A DNA stretch of 60,000 nt from Antedon mediterranea. Its lineage: Eukaryota > Echinodermata > Crinoidea > Comatulida > Antedonidae. The notes beneath the pieces were generated by a model that did not search any database, was not told the origin of the DNA, and worked only from the letters and a program-made list of their open reading frames with translations. Each line of letters opens with the position of its first letter. The first letter of the stretch is position 1. Location of the stretch: positions 41,095,795-41,155,794 of the forward strand of contig NC_092670.1 in the NCBI RefSeq assembly GCF_964355755.1. Reading direction: 5' to 3'. Below are positions 14,943 through 26,259 of this stretch, piece after piece. The position numbers and the translations under genes are program-made.

Positions 14943-17900
14943 TTTTATTTCTAGGGCCGCCTTAACTGTCGTGTAAGAGTTTAATTTTAGGTTATTTCTC
15001 ATGAAAGTTATTTTTATATTATTATAGGAAATTACCAAGGTAGACGAACCATTGTAATACTAAGTGAAGTTTCAATGAACATTAAAAAATAGATTAAAGA
15101 CAAGTATCTACCCAAACAATACTGATAGAGTACAGGAATTTTCAGAATAATTTAACTGTACAGTATACAAATAAGTTGTTATGACAATACCTACTATAGG
15201 AAAGTTCAAAGTATGTATTTTGTCAACAAAGAAAATACCATTGTTTATCAACAAAATAAAAGTAAACAATTATTATTTGCCTTTCTAAGTAATCTACCAA
15301 ATTAAATGATTTAAATGATGACAATAAAGGAGAATAAGATTCTTGAAAATCAAAGCATAAAATTCTCAAAATGTGTGGTCTGTTTATTTTGAGTAGTTAC
15401 TTACACTGCAATTATACAAACTTTGTATTATTAATATTTTTTATCAAAGTTTCAATGGAAAGACATTTCAACATCATTGTCTGTAATCTATGATTAGATA
15501 TTTTATTGATCAGCATTGTAATCAGTGTTTGCTTATCTAACACAAAAAAAAGTGGAAACAAATTTGTTTAAAAGTTTTAAAAAACCTTCAATGGCTAACA
15601 AGTAACGTGAATGTTTGTATAAAAAGAAACAATTGGGATCTTAATAATAAGAATTCAGACTTTATTGTAGTAGAAAAAAACAAGGCAATAGGTAAAGGTT
15701 AAACCAGGGAGAAACATACTATATATTCTGCTCAAGAACCATCTTCTTGTTTAGTTGCTTCCTTTTTCCTATTTTTTCTTCTGAGATGACCAATTTAATT
15801 TCATTAAATTTTTTATTCTAAATTGTTTTGTGCTTTATTTTATCTATATAAATTATATTTATTTTACTTTAATTGTTATTGTTACATGTTTATGTCTCGT
15901 CATGATGTATTCTTGTGAGGGTTCCTAATGATCAGCTTCGGCTAGATGGACCACCCTCATAAAATATTGTTGAAATAAATAAATAAACATTAAAAATGTA
16001 AACTAAAGTGAAAAACACATTTCAATGAAACAAGGACCATAAAGTGTCTTTTGCTAAACATACAAAATGCAAGAAAATTAAGAAAAATTTAAAAAGGTGA
16101 GTTTTTAAAGTTACCTTAAAATTAGCAATTAAACTGAGAATCTTTAAATCGTTATATATTTTTTTAGCAGTGAATATAGTTAATGATAAACTAAGAGGTT
16201 TCATGGTATAAAGCCTTGTCTACACTATCAAACTATCAAAAAAAAATGTGATGTGCCCATATATGGACATGATGATGTCATATCATTACCATATTTGGGA
16301 ATATCACTACTTTATTTATATTTATCACACTTTTTTTTGTCAAACTTGTTTGATAGTGGAGACAGAGCTTAATAAGACACTAACCTGAGTATGTCTCCTT
16401 GATTAAGATTGAGTAAAACATTATAACCTCTGAACTCTGCTTCATTTGGGCAAACCGTTCCTTCTTCATCTAAATCGGAGTAAAACTGCTTTAAACTCTG
16501 AAGACATTTTGTCAAATTCTCGTTATTTATCTTTGGGTCAAATGCTCGAGTACCTGCTTCACATAGACGATGTGCGCAGTAAATATGAAACCTATAAATA
16601 GAATAGAAATTACTACATTAAGTTTTGTATTCAGAATTTCACATGTGTTAAGTTCATAGATCTTGAGGGTGGATATAACATTTCAAGAGTTACAAATGAC
16701 AGATTTATTAAATTGGTATTGATCTAGTCTAGGTTCAAGACTGCGTTTTGACTTTGGCACATTTAATGACTGGTGGACTAATATACAAAATGCAAATTAA
16801 ATACAGACTTCAGCAAGCCTAGTTCTGGTAAATAAATGTTCACACAATTTTTGATAATAAAAAAAACCATTTATAACATAACATAACACAGTTATATAAC
16901 AATCATATTCAGAAACATTATTTCTCATTCTATTTTGAGAATGGTTTTTGATATAATTATTTTTAAATATGTATATGTATAATACATGGCCTGTCACTAT
17001 TTAAAAAGATTTTGCTAATAATTATTAATAACCCAACTATTATACAGTACACTATAAGGTTCTGAAACATTAAAAAAAATCCCTCTGAATTCCATTTCAT
17101 TTATATTTGTTGTGAATATAAAAGGAGCAGTGGAGTGTAAACACAAAGTAAACATGTAGATGAGATTTGAATAGAATACACAATATAAAATTCCCCTGGA
17201 AGAAACTTTTTGAATATTTGAACTTTAAACTTATTCTATAAAATAAATTAGTAGCAACATAAAAATATCTATTTTACAAAATTTACATACAGCCATATTA
17301 TATGCTAACTCCCTACTATTTTCGAAAGAAAACAAAACACTGGGTTATTTTAAATGCATAGTCCGATATGTACAGGGGACCTCCAGTTTTAAATCTACCA
17401 CCATAACAATGGTCGAGGAGTGCCTTGAACCTGTCCTGACATGGTTTGTCAGTTCACTCAACTCGACCTCTGCATTATTCATTCTTTATAAGCCTTCAAA
17501 CCTGTTACAAAATCTTTATTTGCTATAAAATCTACTGATGCAAGATTTCTCAAGGATCACAATCGCTAAGCAGAATTTATTATCTTATACAATGTAATTT
17601 TCATCAGACAATGATTCTATATGTTATTGTAGACAGCACCCTCTATGGGGCCTTTTTTCAGCTGATGAGTTGGATGTAAACGTTGGAAAGTTTTTCTGTC
17701 CTTTTTCTTCACTATATTCCTGTAACTTTTAATCCTTTTTTCTAATATCTTTTAAAAATGTTTTACAAACCTTGCACACTTTTCAACGAGATCTACAGCT
17801 GTCAAGTTACATAAATGTTGCTGTGTTATATCCTTTCTGATACCACGAGTTCTATTCCAAACAAAATCAAACCAATCTGCCCATCTACCCTCACCCTTGT

Positions 17901-20900
17901 CCATGATAGATGTTAACAAGTAATCCATTGTCATATTAAGAACTGCCGAAGGTCGAAGTTCATGAGGCAATGGGGCTTCCTATATGAATAAAAAATATCT
18001 TATTGAGGAATGTTAAAATTTGGTAGAAATTCATCTCAAACCAACCACTCTCAGCTGATTTAAATATGCTTAGCCTAAGATTTAATAATTTAGATGATTT
18101 ATATACTTGTTGTTTAAGAATGAGGCTGATAACAATAACTTACTTGGTCTGCAGATGATCTACTATACTCTTTAACAGCTATAGCATGGTTTATTTGTGG
18201 GTTCTGAAAATAATTGATGATCACATATTTAAGCAGTTTTACTTTGACTTTTACTCAAAGCAATAAAATACAAATCATAATTTTCAGGACTCAATATTCC
18301 AATATTATACAGTGTCATCATCAGGATAAGCAATATAGCCTATTATACAGTGTCATCATCAGGATAAGCAATATAGCCTATTATACAGTGTCATCATCAG
18401 GATAAGCAATTTAGCCTATTATACAGTGTCATCATCAGGATAAGCAATATAGCCTATTATACAGTGTCATCATCAGGATAAGCAATATAGCCTATTATAC
18501 AGTGTCATCATCAGGATAAGCAATTTAGCCTATTATACAGTGTCATCATCAGGATAAGCAATATAGCCTATTATACAGTGTCATCATCAGGATAAGCAAT
18601 ATAGCCTATTATACAGTGTCATCATCAGGATAAGCAATATAGCCTATTATACAGTGTCATCATCAGGATAAGCAATTTAGCCTATTATACAGTGTCATCA
18701 TCAGGATAAGCAATATAGCCTATTATACAGTGTCATCATCAGGATAAGCAATATAGCCTATTATACAGTGTCATCATCAGGATAAGCAATTTAGCCTATT
18801 ATACAGTGTCATCATCAGGATAAGCAATATAGCCTATTATACAGTGTCATCATCAGGATAAGCAATATAGCCTATTATACAGTGTCATCATCAGGATAAG
18901 CAATATAGCCTATTATACAGTGTCATCATCAGGATAAGCAATATAGCCTATTATACAGTGTCATCATCAGGATAAGCAATATAGCCTATTATACAGTGTC
19001 ATCATCAGGATAAGCAATTTAGCCTATTATACAGTGTCATCATCAGGATAAGCAATATAGCCTATTATACAGTGTCATCATCAGGATAAGCAATATAGCC
19101 TATTATACAGTGTCATCATCAGGATAAGCAATTTAGCCTATTATACAGTGTCATCATCAGGATAAGCAATATAGCCTATTATACAGTGTCATCATCAGGA
19201 TAAGCAATATAGCCTATTATACAGTGTCATCATCAGGATAAGCAATATAGCCTATTATACAGTGTCATCATCAGGACAAGCAATATAGCCTTGTTGAAAA
19301 TCAACAAGAGAAAGCTCAATCAAAATTCATGGAAACCAAAACACCGTAGTGGTCATATTCACTGATCACTTAAGTGATAATTCAAAAATCAATCAATAAA
19401 TATTTAAGGCAAAATTATTACTACCCCACTATCAATTAAACTTTCTTCTTAAATTACTGTATAGTATGAATTACACTTTAATGTATAGATTGATTGTATT
19501 ACAGAAAATAGAGCAGAATATGTACCTTATCAGTACCAGGGATCATTTCAAATACATGTACTCTTCTTTGCACCTCTCTCATATAACGCTCTTTCTCTGG
19601 ACACATGTCACGGCATGATCCTCTGACAGCACTAGCTCTGGACAGCTCTTCTTGCTTCTTGCTACCTTGAGCTTCAACAAAACAAATTTTAAATCAATAA
19701 GAACAACCTTCCTTTCTAAACATTATTGTTCTTGTCGCTTTTTTCTTTGGATGTTTCTACTCTATTTATATGAAACTTTTGACATGGTGCACACATTGAA
19801 CAACACTCTATTTATATGAAACTTTTGGCATGGTGCACACATTGAACAACACTCTATTTATATGAAACTTTTGACATGGTGCACACATTGAACAACACTC
19901 TATTTATATGAAACTTTTGACATGGTGCACACATTGAACAACACTCTATTTATATGAAACTTTTGACATGGTGCACACATTGAACAACACTCTATTTATA
20001 TGAAACTTTTGACATGGTGCACACATTGAACAACACTCTATTTATATGAAACTTTTGACATGGTGCACACATTGAACAACACTCTATTTATATGAAACTT
20101 TTGACATGGTGTACACATTGAACAACACTCTATTTATATGAAACTTTTGACATGGTGCACACATTGAACAACAAGTCATTGGAAGAGCTTTAAATGAGGC
20201 GCAGTTGTTGAATTGTAATATTCAATGGAAGAGGGAAAAGGAACATACTGTAATTTAGCTGAAGGAAAGTTGCTGAAGGTGAAAGGTATGTAGCCTGGGA
20301 GAACTGATGAGAAGATGAAAAAGGTATGTAGCCTGGGAGAACTGATGAGAAGATGAAAAAGGTATGTAGCCTGGGAGAACTGATGAGAAGGTGAAAAAAG
20401 GTATGTAGCCTGGGAGAACTGATGAGAAGATGAAAAGGGTATGTAGCCTGGGAGAACTGATGAGAAGGTGAAAAAAGGTATGTAGCCTGGGAGAACTGAT
20501 GAGAAGATGAAAAAAGGTATGTAGCATGGGAAAACTGATGAGAAGATGAAAAAAGGTATGTAGCCTGGGAGAACTGATGAGAAGATGAAAAAAGGTATGT
20601 AGCCTGGGAGAACTGATGAGAAGGTGAAAAGGGTATGTAGCCTGGGAGAACTGATGAGAAGGTGAAAAAAGCTATGTAGCCTGGGAGAACTGATGAGAAG
20701 GTGAAAAGGGTATGTAGCCTGGAAGAACTGATGAGAAGATGAAAAGGGTATGTAGCCTGGGAGAACTGATGAGAAGGTGAAAAAAGGTATGTAGCCTGGG
20801 AGAACTGATGAGAAGATGAAAAGGGTATGTAGCCTGGGAGAACTGATGAGAAGGTGAAAAAAGGTATGTAGCCTGGGAGAACTGATGAGAAGATGAAAAA

Positions 20901-23900
20901 AGGTATGTAGCCTGGGAGAACTGATGAGAAGATGAAAAAAGGTATGTAGCCTGGGAGAACTGATGAGAAGATGAAAAAAGGTATGTAGCCTGGGAGAACT
21001 GATGAGAAGATGAAAAAAGGTATGTAGCCTGGGAGAACTGATGAGAAGATGAAAAGTTGGACATAGAATAAGTATTGGCTTATTCTGTATATACTGAAGT
21101 AAAGTGGCAGATGAGGCTTTGATTTAAAAACAGACCAACAGTAGTAAAGTCCTGAGAGAAAATTGTATGGAAAAAGAAGAGAATATATGATGTTAATAAG
21201 TAATTTGGATGTTATTTCTACGTAAGAGTATTTATCAATGCCTTGTACCTTGTCTTAGCAGCTTGTCATTGTCCACTAACATCTGGTATCTATCAGTTGC
21301 AGAGTATGCTGGTGTCTTGGACAATTCGCCTGATAAAACTGAAAGATGCAAACAATTAAATATTAGTGTAATAGGTTATCTAATAGTCTATTGTTATATC
21401 TTTATTTTAAGTTTGTATGTGAGATGACCATCATAATAAAGTTATCTTTTGTCAAGAAATAAAGATAAAAATGTGAAACATACCGATTGCTGCTGGTTTG
21501 TCTGCTGCCACCTGACTGGCTGGTGGTCGGGGGCTTACTTCACGTTTTATAACCGTTTTCCTTGCCTTTGGAACCTCTTTACCATGTACATCTTGTGATA
21601 AATACAGGAAAATATTAGTTTTATTATTACACATTTAAAAGAAATTTCGGTTTGATGAAAACCACTTTTTTTAGGCTGTTTATTTTGTTAACCTTGTCAG
21701 CAAATAAAATGTTTTTTAGTGCGACAATGACATGTTTCAATCAATTATTTGTTCACTGGGTAGATTTCAGTGCCAAAAACATTATTTTAATCTTCAGTTT
21801 TATTTAACTAATTTAAAGATTATTTACCTGTTATAGTAGGTCTGCGAGGTCTTGTTTCCTTTAAGAATATTAACACAGGTTTTACTCCTTCTTGTAGCTG
21901 CTCTCCATGACTTTTGGCTTTCATTGCATCCTCCTAAAATGCATCATTTGATGTCATTGACATAGATTGTCAAAGTACAGCACCACATATGTAGTGCTAT
22001 ATTATTATGAAAGCTAAAGTAAGTCTACATTGGCTTACTCTTGCTTTATTTAAGTAACTACGTAGCCATAACATCGGCAAGGGTTCGAAGCTCGCTCGCT
22101 CTATGGTTCTGGTGGTAGAACAAATCTCCTTGGATAAGGACTATATCTATCTAGGTTATGTGCACTTTCAAGAACCTAGTACATCTTTCGAGACAAGTAG
22201 GGGTTACCCCGGTGTACGAGTACACACACATAGCCACTAATCATAAGTGGGCCCTCTGTGAGACCAGTCTTTGACTGAAGAGGTCACCCAGTATAAATAA
22301 CTAACTAACTTACATGATTCCTGAAGGTAATAATAGCACCATGTTTGTCAAGCTGTCGATATATACTTTGTATTCTTCCAAATTTACTAAAATGACGATC
22401 TAGAAACTCCTTTTTGTTTAGCTCATCAGGTATTCCTCGCACTGAAATCTTTCTACATTTTTCTGGAGATTTAGGAACTTGTCGGGAAATCTGAGATTTT
22501 GGAACTTGTCGAGCAATCTGAGATTTTGGATGGTCTAATCAAGATAAAAAATGCATCTATAAATTTGTTGATAATATTATTCAGTTATGATTGTTGTTAT
22601 ATATTTTGTATGGATTTCATTATGTTTTTCATGTGGTGTGTTTACAGTTTAAAAGGGTTTGATGTTTATAATATATAGTACAAACTGTACAGTACATTGA
22701 AACTGAATGTAATGGAAGGGGGAGAAGGTTGTGAGATTAACAGTATAAGGTTGTAAAGATGTTCATAGTAGAAGGTTGTGAGATTAACAGTATAAGGTTG
22801 TAAAGATGTTCATAGTTTATTTTGTCATTATTATTTTTATGAAAAATACCTTTTTGATGCGCTTTTAAAACTGTTCTTTCTTCTTTAGCTTTGTCTTTTT
22901 TTATCCCAGTTCCTTTTAAAGCTGCACCAAATATGGACCTCTTATGTGGAGAATTTTCAGCTGATTTTGTTTCCCTTTGTGGAAAAGAGCTAGATTTTGG
23001 CGGACTGCCAGTTCCAAACTTTTCCAAGTCGGAAATATCAACTGAAGCAGGATCTCCGAAGGTGCTGTCGGTGGATTTTGCAATTTTTCGAGATTCTTTT
23101 CCTTGACCAAACAAGTCCGAATCTCCTTTCCGGCCACGTTTAGAGGCCGGCATATCATGTCGAGTGCGTGGTCTAACACTTGCTTCATTTTTACCAGATT
23201 TACTATAAGCTGGTTTTCTTTTAAAGTCTATTTTTTTTCCTGTAAATAGTTCCTTAGTGTCACTACCACTGCTACTCGCTGTAACTAATGGTCCTCCAGT
23301 TTCTGGATCAATAGTACTACTAGTACTACCAACAGAATTTTCTTCAACTGTTTTTTTAAAGATACTTTTAGAGGAAGAAATTCCACCAAATAATGGTCTC
23401 TCCTGGCCAGTCAGTTTCTCAGTTATGTTTCCACCAAAGTTTGATCTTCCTGGACCCTCACTTGTCTCTTGTTTCGTTAAGAACCCGGTAGAACTTGTGA
23501 TTGGTTGCTTTGAAAACCCTGAAAATAGCGGTTTACTACTAAACGGGTTCCTGGTTGGTTTGTCTGCAGTCTGTTGAAACTTAAAGAGGTTTGTGGTTGG
23601 CAACTCACTACCAGAGGCTTGAGCTGCAAATGGATTAACATTTGGAGCTGCTGTGGACATATAAAAGAATTCATACAAAATATTGAGCAGAGAGGTTTCA
23701 TTCTATCAGTCAATAAAATTACAGAGTGTGTGGCTTTAAAGAATGCGGCCTTTGGCCTTAATGAAAGTCTCTCTGGTTTTACATTGTCTGCTTCTAATGT
23801 TGATATTTTTTTCTTTCTGGATCAAATAAATCAACTTGTGATTTATGTGACATCAAAGACAGAGGTGTGGTACTTACCAGTACTTGAAAGTTGTGAAAAT

Positions 23901-23986
23901 GGTTGATTGGACGTACTACTGCCTGATAAATCTGTAGCAACGGTCCTTCTTAAAAAAGGATTTACACCATCTTCTTTGTCATCCAT
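254..23986 (-). CDS. MCM3AP: MCM3AP/GANP (germinal-centre associated nuclear protein), 3' end outside the window
   Basis: Scaffold of the TREX-2 complex, which couples transcription to mRNA export at the nuclear pore. I traced 27 coding exons with matching phases: 23878-23986, 22850-23650, 22314-22534, 21828-21933, 21484-21591, 21249-21338, 19526-19671, 18144-18203, 17771-17979, 16385-16591, 9530-9643, 8128-8287, 7875-8027, 7400-7502, 6972-7057, 6412-6650, 5397-5525, 4631-4834, 4037-4231, 3447-3753, 2992-3186, 2533-2757, 2109-2270, 1842-1971, 994-1089, 670-760, 254-426. They encode about 1,606 codons (human protein about 1,980 aa). Order: FG-type N-terminus (NPF, FGG and LFG motifs, residues 1-300), RRM-like (about 335-410), SAC3/GANP domain opening at [14 protein letters not shown] (about 497-830) with [20 protein letters not shown], then the GANP C-terminal region. 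The ATG at 23986 begins [14 protein letters not shown], just after a splice acceptor, so a 5' UTR exon lies upstream. No disabling change was seen. Confidence 0.93.
460..486. repeat. GATA microsatellite
   Basis: Short (GATA)n run in an MCM3AP intron. Confidence 0.85.
1171..1724. mobile_element. Non-autonomous TTAA-flanked DNA transposon
   Basis: Inverted termini AGATGTATTGTCCCTTTGA (from 1175) and the complementary TCAAAGGGACAATACATCT type end (to 1720) are flanked by TTAA on both sides (1171-1174 and 1721-1724). The interior is AT-rich without an ORF. TTAA duplications are typical of Kolobok or piggyBac superfamilies; the ends lack the piggyBac CCY start, so Kolobok-like is an inference. 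Lies in an MCM3AP intron. Confidence 0.65.
3784..3946. mobile_element. Palindromic MITE, family A (copy 1)
   Basis: Inverted ends AAGCTCTGTCTACACTATCA and its complement bound a 163-bp palindrome-rich core with gatgtgcccatatat. Other copies: 16211-16370, 25234-25392, three between 31360 and 31785, and 39310-39440. The flanking bases suggest a TA or TTA target, but this is not clean. Confidence 0.8.
4383..4450. other. Near-perfect 31-bp stem-loop
   Basis: Arms 4383-4413 and 4420-4450 pair over 31 bp with one A/C mismatch or G:U wobble depending on strand, and a 6-nt loop. The core is GTTTTGATCAATATACTTTG. It sits in an MCM3AP intron and matches no other repeat in the window. It could be a tiny foldback element or a hairpin RNA; function unknown. 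Confidence 0.75.
5883..6008. repeat. ~62-bp direct duplication
   Basis: Two adjacent near-identical copies of a segment beginning aagaacattacctaaaaagt within an MCM3AP intron. Confidence 0.75.
7621..7806. mobile_element. MITE with ~29-bp terminal inverted repeats
   Basis: Left end 7622-7650 (gccaactcagacagcg...) and right end 7778-7806 (...cgctgtctgagttggc) are inverted copies with a few mismatches. A TTAA-like flank is present on both sides. No ORF. Intronic in MCM3AP. Confidence 0.65.
10572..11753 (+). CDS. Secreted or GPI-anchored leucine-rich-repeat protein, nested in an MCM3AP intron
   Basis: A 393-aa product from one coding exon. A splice acceptor (tttatacag) lies a few bases before the ATG, so a 5' UTR exon exists upstream. 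Residues ~18-38 are hydrophobic (signal peptide), followed by a cysteine-bearing N-cap ([10 protein letters not shown]...NCKSL...ELC). About nine 24-residue LRRs follow with the LxxLxLxxN pattern ([33 protein letters not shown]). A C-terminal cap has cysteines near [17 protein letters not shown] and TTTCVSY. The last 18 residues are hydrophobic with no charged tail, suggesting a GPI signal or short membrane anchor. AATAAA occurs at 11921 and 12112. The gene runs opposite to its host intron. The family is typical of cell-surface adhesion or recognition proteins; the exact orthologue is not recognised. Confidence 0.9.
   Translation: MKYPFMTTSIEMRGGKRSPLLMTVSYLAFIIGSSEVFCYRGTPACGTQDGCTFDAEIGILNCKSLKMQTIPLELCPEVKYLDMRYNYLVRLSTQIYNYHPNLEILNLGATGITTITPDVFKKCDSINFVYLDTNEITTLKRRSFDGLTSLQYLYLSANKLSHIKAMIFDPLNKTLLYLDLSHNAIMKIEVGSFQPLTNLKRLFLQKNQLTHINSGMLRGLQSLTHLYLSNNQIKYIPHNTFKNLPNLTDLKLGHNPMVSIHNGALGHLAKLSFLDLMSTQITTLQNISCLFSKSSQLETFYISGTTLVCDASFESWRKWYKGSAVHNLRTTTCVSYDDPPVTMEWWSHNSSSLTPPSINKLLLSQSDLNIGIRNNLSVIVFTAMMILSISFNI
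12870..14620 (+). mobile_element. Decayed non-LTR retrotransposon (LINE) with partial endonuclease and reverse transcriptase
   Basis: The frame ending at 13189 carries the end of an APE-type endonuclease ([11 protein letters not shown]). After a stop and frameshift, 13403-14620 encodes reverse transcriptase: [60 protein letters not shown] and YADDSAML. Order and motifs fit the CR1/L2/jockey group. The 5' end is missing, at least one frameshift separates the parts, and the 3' end runs into a TA repeat at about 14622. It is dead as a unit. It lies downstream of the nested LRR gene in the same MCM3AP intron. Confidence 0.88.
14735..14941 (+). repeat. Dispersed repeat with (TA)n tail, family B
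   Basis: Contains gatgaagggctagtgttgcc and gagatccagccactgatacc-like blocks, then a TA microsatellite (~14904-14940). The same blocks recur at 34490-35275, where the second is tandemly amplified. Probably the 3' part of a retroelement; no ORF. Confidence 0.65.
15835..15987 (+). mobile_element. 3' end of a non-LTR retroelement
   Basis: A segment with gatcagcttcggctagatgg and ccaccctcataaaatattg ends in a short tandem tail (aaataaataaa). Short 3' tandem tails of this kind are common in CR1/L2-like elements. No coding capacity remains. Confidence 0.5.
16211..16370. mobile_element. Palindromic MITE, family A (copy 2)
   Basis: Same termini and core as 3784-3946, with small substitutions (aagccttgtctac at the left end). 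Lies just before the MCM3AP exon at 16385. Confidence 0.78.
18297..19292. repeat. 38-bp minisatellite, about 26 copies
   Basis: Unit tattatacagtgtcatcatc plus aggataagcaatatagcc, very homogeneous. One position distinguishes 'atatag' from 'tttag' copies. Their order is strongly patterned (AAT AAT AAAT AAT AAAAAT AAT AAAA), a sign of multi-unit amplification. In an MCM3AP intron. Confidence 0.95.
19757..20172. repeat. 46-bp minisatellite, about 9 copies
   Basis: Unit begins aacactctatttatatgaaa and includes ggtgcacacattgaac. Nearly identical copies in the MCM3AP intron between exons at 19526 and 21249. Confidence 0.95.
20275..21056. repeat. 39-bp minisatellite, about 20 copies
   Basis: Unit ggtatgtagcctgggagaac plus tgatgagaagatgaaaaaa, with variation in the A-run (4-7) and gatg/ggtg. 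Open frames across it are by-products of the repeat. Confidence 0.95.
22045..22310 (+). mobile_element. tRNA-derived SINE abutting the MCM3AP RRM exon
   Basis: A B-box-like block (gggttcgaagc) is followed by a body with ccttggataaggactat and gtgtacgagtacacacaca and a simple tail (ataaataactaactaact). The tail runs directly into the donor of the minus-strand exon 22314-22534. No RNA polymerase III transcript can be shown here, and an A-box is unclear. Confidence 0.6.
22735..22816. repeat. ~47-bp direct duplication
   Basis: Two copies of aaggttgtgagattaacagt plus ataaggttgtaaagatgttc, next to the donor of the large FG exon of MCM3AP. Confidence 0.8.
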
Positions 23987-24003
23987 TATTCCAGTACAAT
24001 CTT

Positions 24004-26250
24004 AGATAATAAATGAAAAAGAGTTGCATACACTACAACAAGTGAAGGAATACGATAGGCTGCCGCTTGCATGGGAAAATAAATAAATATATTAAAAAAA
24101 ACCAGTAATGTTTGTTTTAAAAAAAGAGGCAATAATAAAAGTATATTGAATTGTGCATTTTTACACTATTTTTACACAAATTATTACAGAATTTTCCAAA
24201 AGTGGGTCGAAACGACTCACAAAGGTCACCCATCTTTACAGAACGAGTTTATGCTAGGCCTATATGTTTGGCATGCAGTGGTACAAACAAGCCTAGGCCT
24301 ACACCAACAAGACAAGGCCTTGATAATACACGTAGAATTCGTTAATTAAGAATTATTCTTATTTATTCTATAAATCCATTTATATTTTCACTTAATACTA
24401 TATACTACTATAATTTCGTTAACATTAGGTATGTCGTCATGAGCCGTAAAACTGTAAATAAGAAATCGGAAAATACTTACAAACAAACGGTCGTGTGGTG
24501 TGTGTGTGTGTGTGTGAGATTATTGAAATTAAATGAACATAGAGGGGGGGAATACAAAAAAGTTTAACCAAAACTTTAAAATTGTTCTGCGTGCTCTTCA
24601 TATAAATCATGTAGTTAAATTCATATCAATAAAAAAATATATTTTTGTTTCTTTTCTTCATTATTTTTTCTTTTTACACATTCATCTTATAATCATTATA
24701 AAACTAAAAAATCACAAACGAGTGACCGATTTAGACGGCGAAACAAACCACACAAAAAGAATCTACTTATATTAAAATTGAATCAACGAATTATTAAAAC
24801 ACGCTATAGAAGCAATAATTTAGCCCTACATGTGATCATTGAAACATGAATTTGAAATCAATCATGTGTGTCGGCTAATCCCTGAATTTAAATTCACCAG
24901 AAGTAAGATAGCCAAGAGTGAGAATTACTTTACAAAGTAATACCATTGTCACCCACTCTCTGTTCAGTGAAGTGGAGTGACGACAAACAATCAGTGGTTT
25001 ACATATAAGCCAACTGTACCTGGCTGACGTATCATGCACAGCAAAATGGCTCTAAGATCTTACTTAAACTTAAACCTCCATTTGATTTGTGTAAGTTGAT
25101 TTACTTATTTATTGAATTTAAGTATTATAATCAATTAAGTAACTCCTAGACCAATGGGGAAACCTCTAACCATGGACCTATAAGTCCATGATGCTCTAAC
25201 AATCATTAACAATTTGACCGGCTTATCAACAGTAAAGCTCTACATACAATATCAAACTAGTTTTACCAAAAAAGTGTGATGTGCCCATATATGTAGTGAT
25301 ATTCCCAAATATGGTAGTGATATGACATCAACATGTCCATATATATGGGCACATCACATTTTTTCGTCACATAAAGTTTGATAGTGTAGATACCATTAAC
25401 ACGTACACACTATCAAATATATAAATTAAAATACTTTGAATTTTACCATTAAGTGGTCTTAAACCAAATACTGTTGTATATATTGGGGTACTAGGAGTGG
25501 GCATATTGCAACCTAATCCACTTTCCTTTCCGTTTCAGTCACGCATTATTTCACAGAATGAATAGCAACAAATAGTATTCCACAATTGACACCATACAAA
25601 GCAGTAGTAGCAAAAGTGAGTACGAACTTATACTAAACAGAATCTGATGAATCTGAAGAATGTAATTGTTGGTAGTAATATTTGTTGTAGTCTGTAGTAG
25701 GCCCTACTCAAGGGCTTTTTGGCTAAAATGTAGCCTACTCTAGGCCTACACATGCAGCAAAGTTTGGTCTTCAGAGATACCATTATTATACCAGATTAAG
25801 AAAAACATGACTGAACAATGAATGGGTTCAATAACGTGGGCGATGAATAACAACATAAATAAAGTCGAATCTGTAATATGTAACGGTTGGTTGTCTTTTT
25901 TTTAATGTTCAATCTATTTTGATCCTTTTAAACGTGAATTTTATATTTCCTTCTGTTATACCAGTAAATTATGTCTATTTAGTTGACTATCAATAATGTT
26001 CTGTGTGTACAAACTGAATTGAATGGTGCTGCTGGTATCTGTATTATAGTGGTGGTATAGTGCCACCAGGAGGATCGATACTGTGGTATGAATGTTACAG
26101 AATTGATATGTTGACTAGTGTTGCTTCTAGCGGTAGTTAAATGTTTTAAAGTTGGTTATAGCTACGTAGTTTATGACATTTCTTGTTGAAATTGATGTTG
26201 ATCTATCGTATTCTCGAATTTCTCCAAAACATCTTTTTTTGTTTTAACAG
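24004..26250. other. Intergenic region between divergent MCM3AP and ZU5-UPA-DD genes
   Basis: Both genes start with a splice acceptor immediately before their ATG, so their first, non-coding exons and promoters should lie here. I could not pinpoint a TATA box or initiator. It also holds a (GT)n run near 24497-24516 and a diverged family A MITE at 25234-25392. Confidence 0.5.
25234..25392. mobile_element. Palindromic MITE, family A (copy 3, diverged)
   Basis: Carries tgtgatgtgcccatatatgt and the complementary end, with eroded termini, in the MCM3AP-ZU5 intergenic region. Confidence 0.7.
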
Positions 26251-26259
26251 GTGTCAAAA

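Noticed and set aside
18297-19292. Direct 38-bp repeats that might be a CRISPR array.
   Set aside because: The units are head-to-tail with no spacers; it is a minisatellite.
20255-21064. Open frames of 90-130 aa rich in [12 protein letters not shown] repeats.
   Set aside because: They follow from the 39-bp repeat, a multiple of three; no start context, splice evidence or protein character.
22075-22105. Possible tRNA gene because of a ggttcgaagc B-box-like block.
   Set aside because: No cloverleaf can be drawn around it; better explained as a tRNA-derived SINE.
22916-23577. Plus- and minus-strand open frames overlapping the MCM3AP FG exon.
   Set aside because: Shadows of the true frame, whose FG motifs and exon phases agree.
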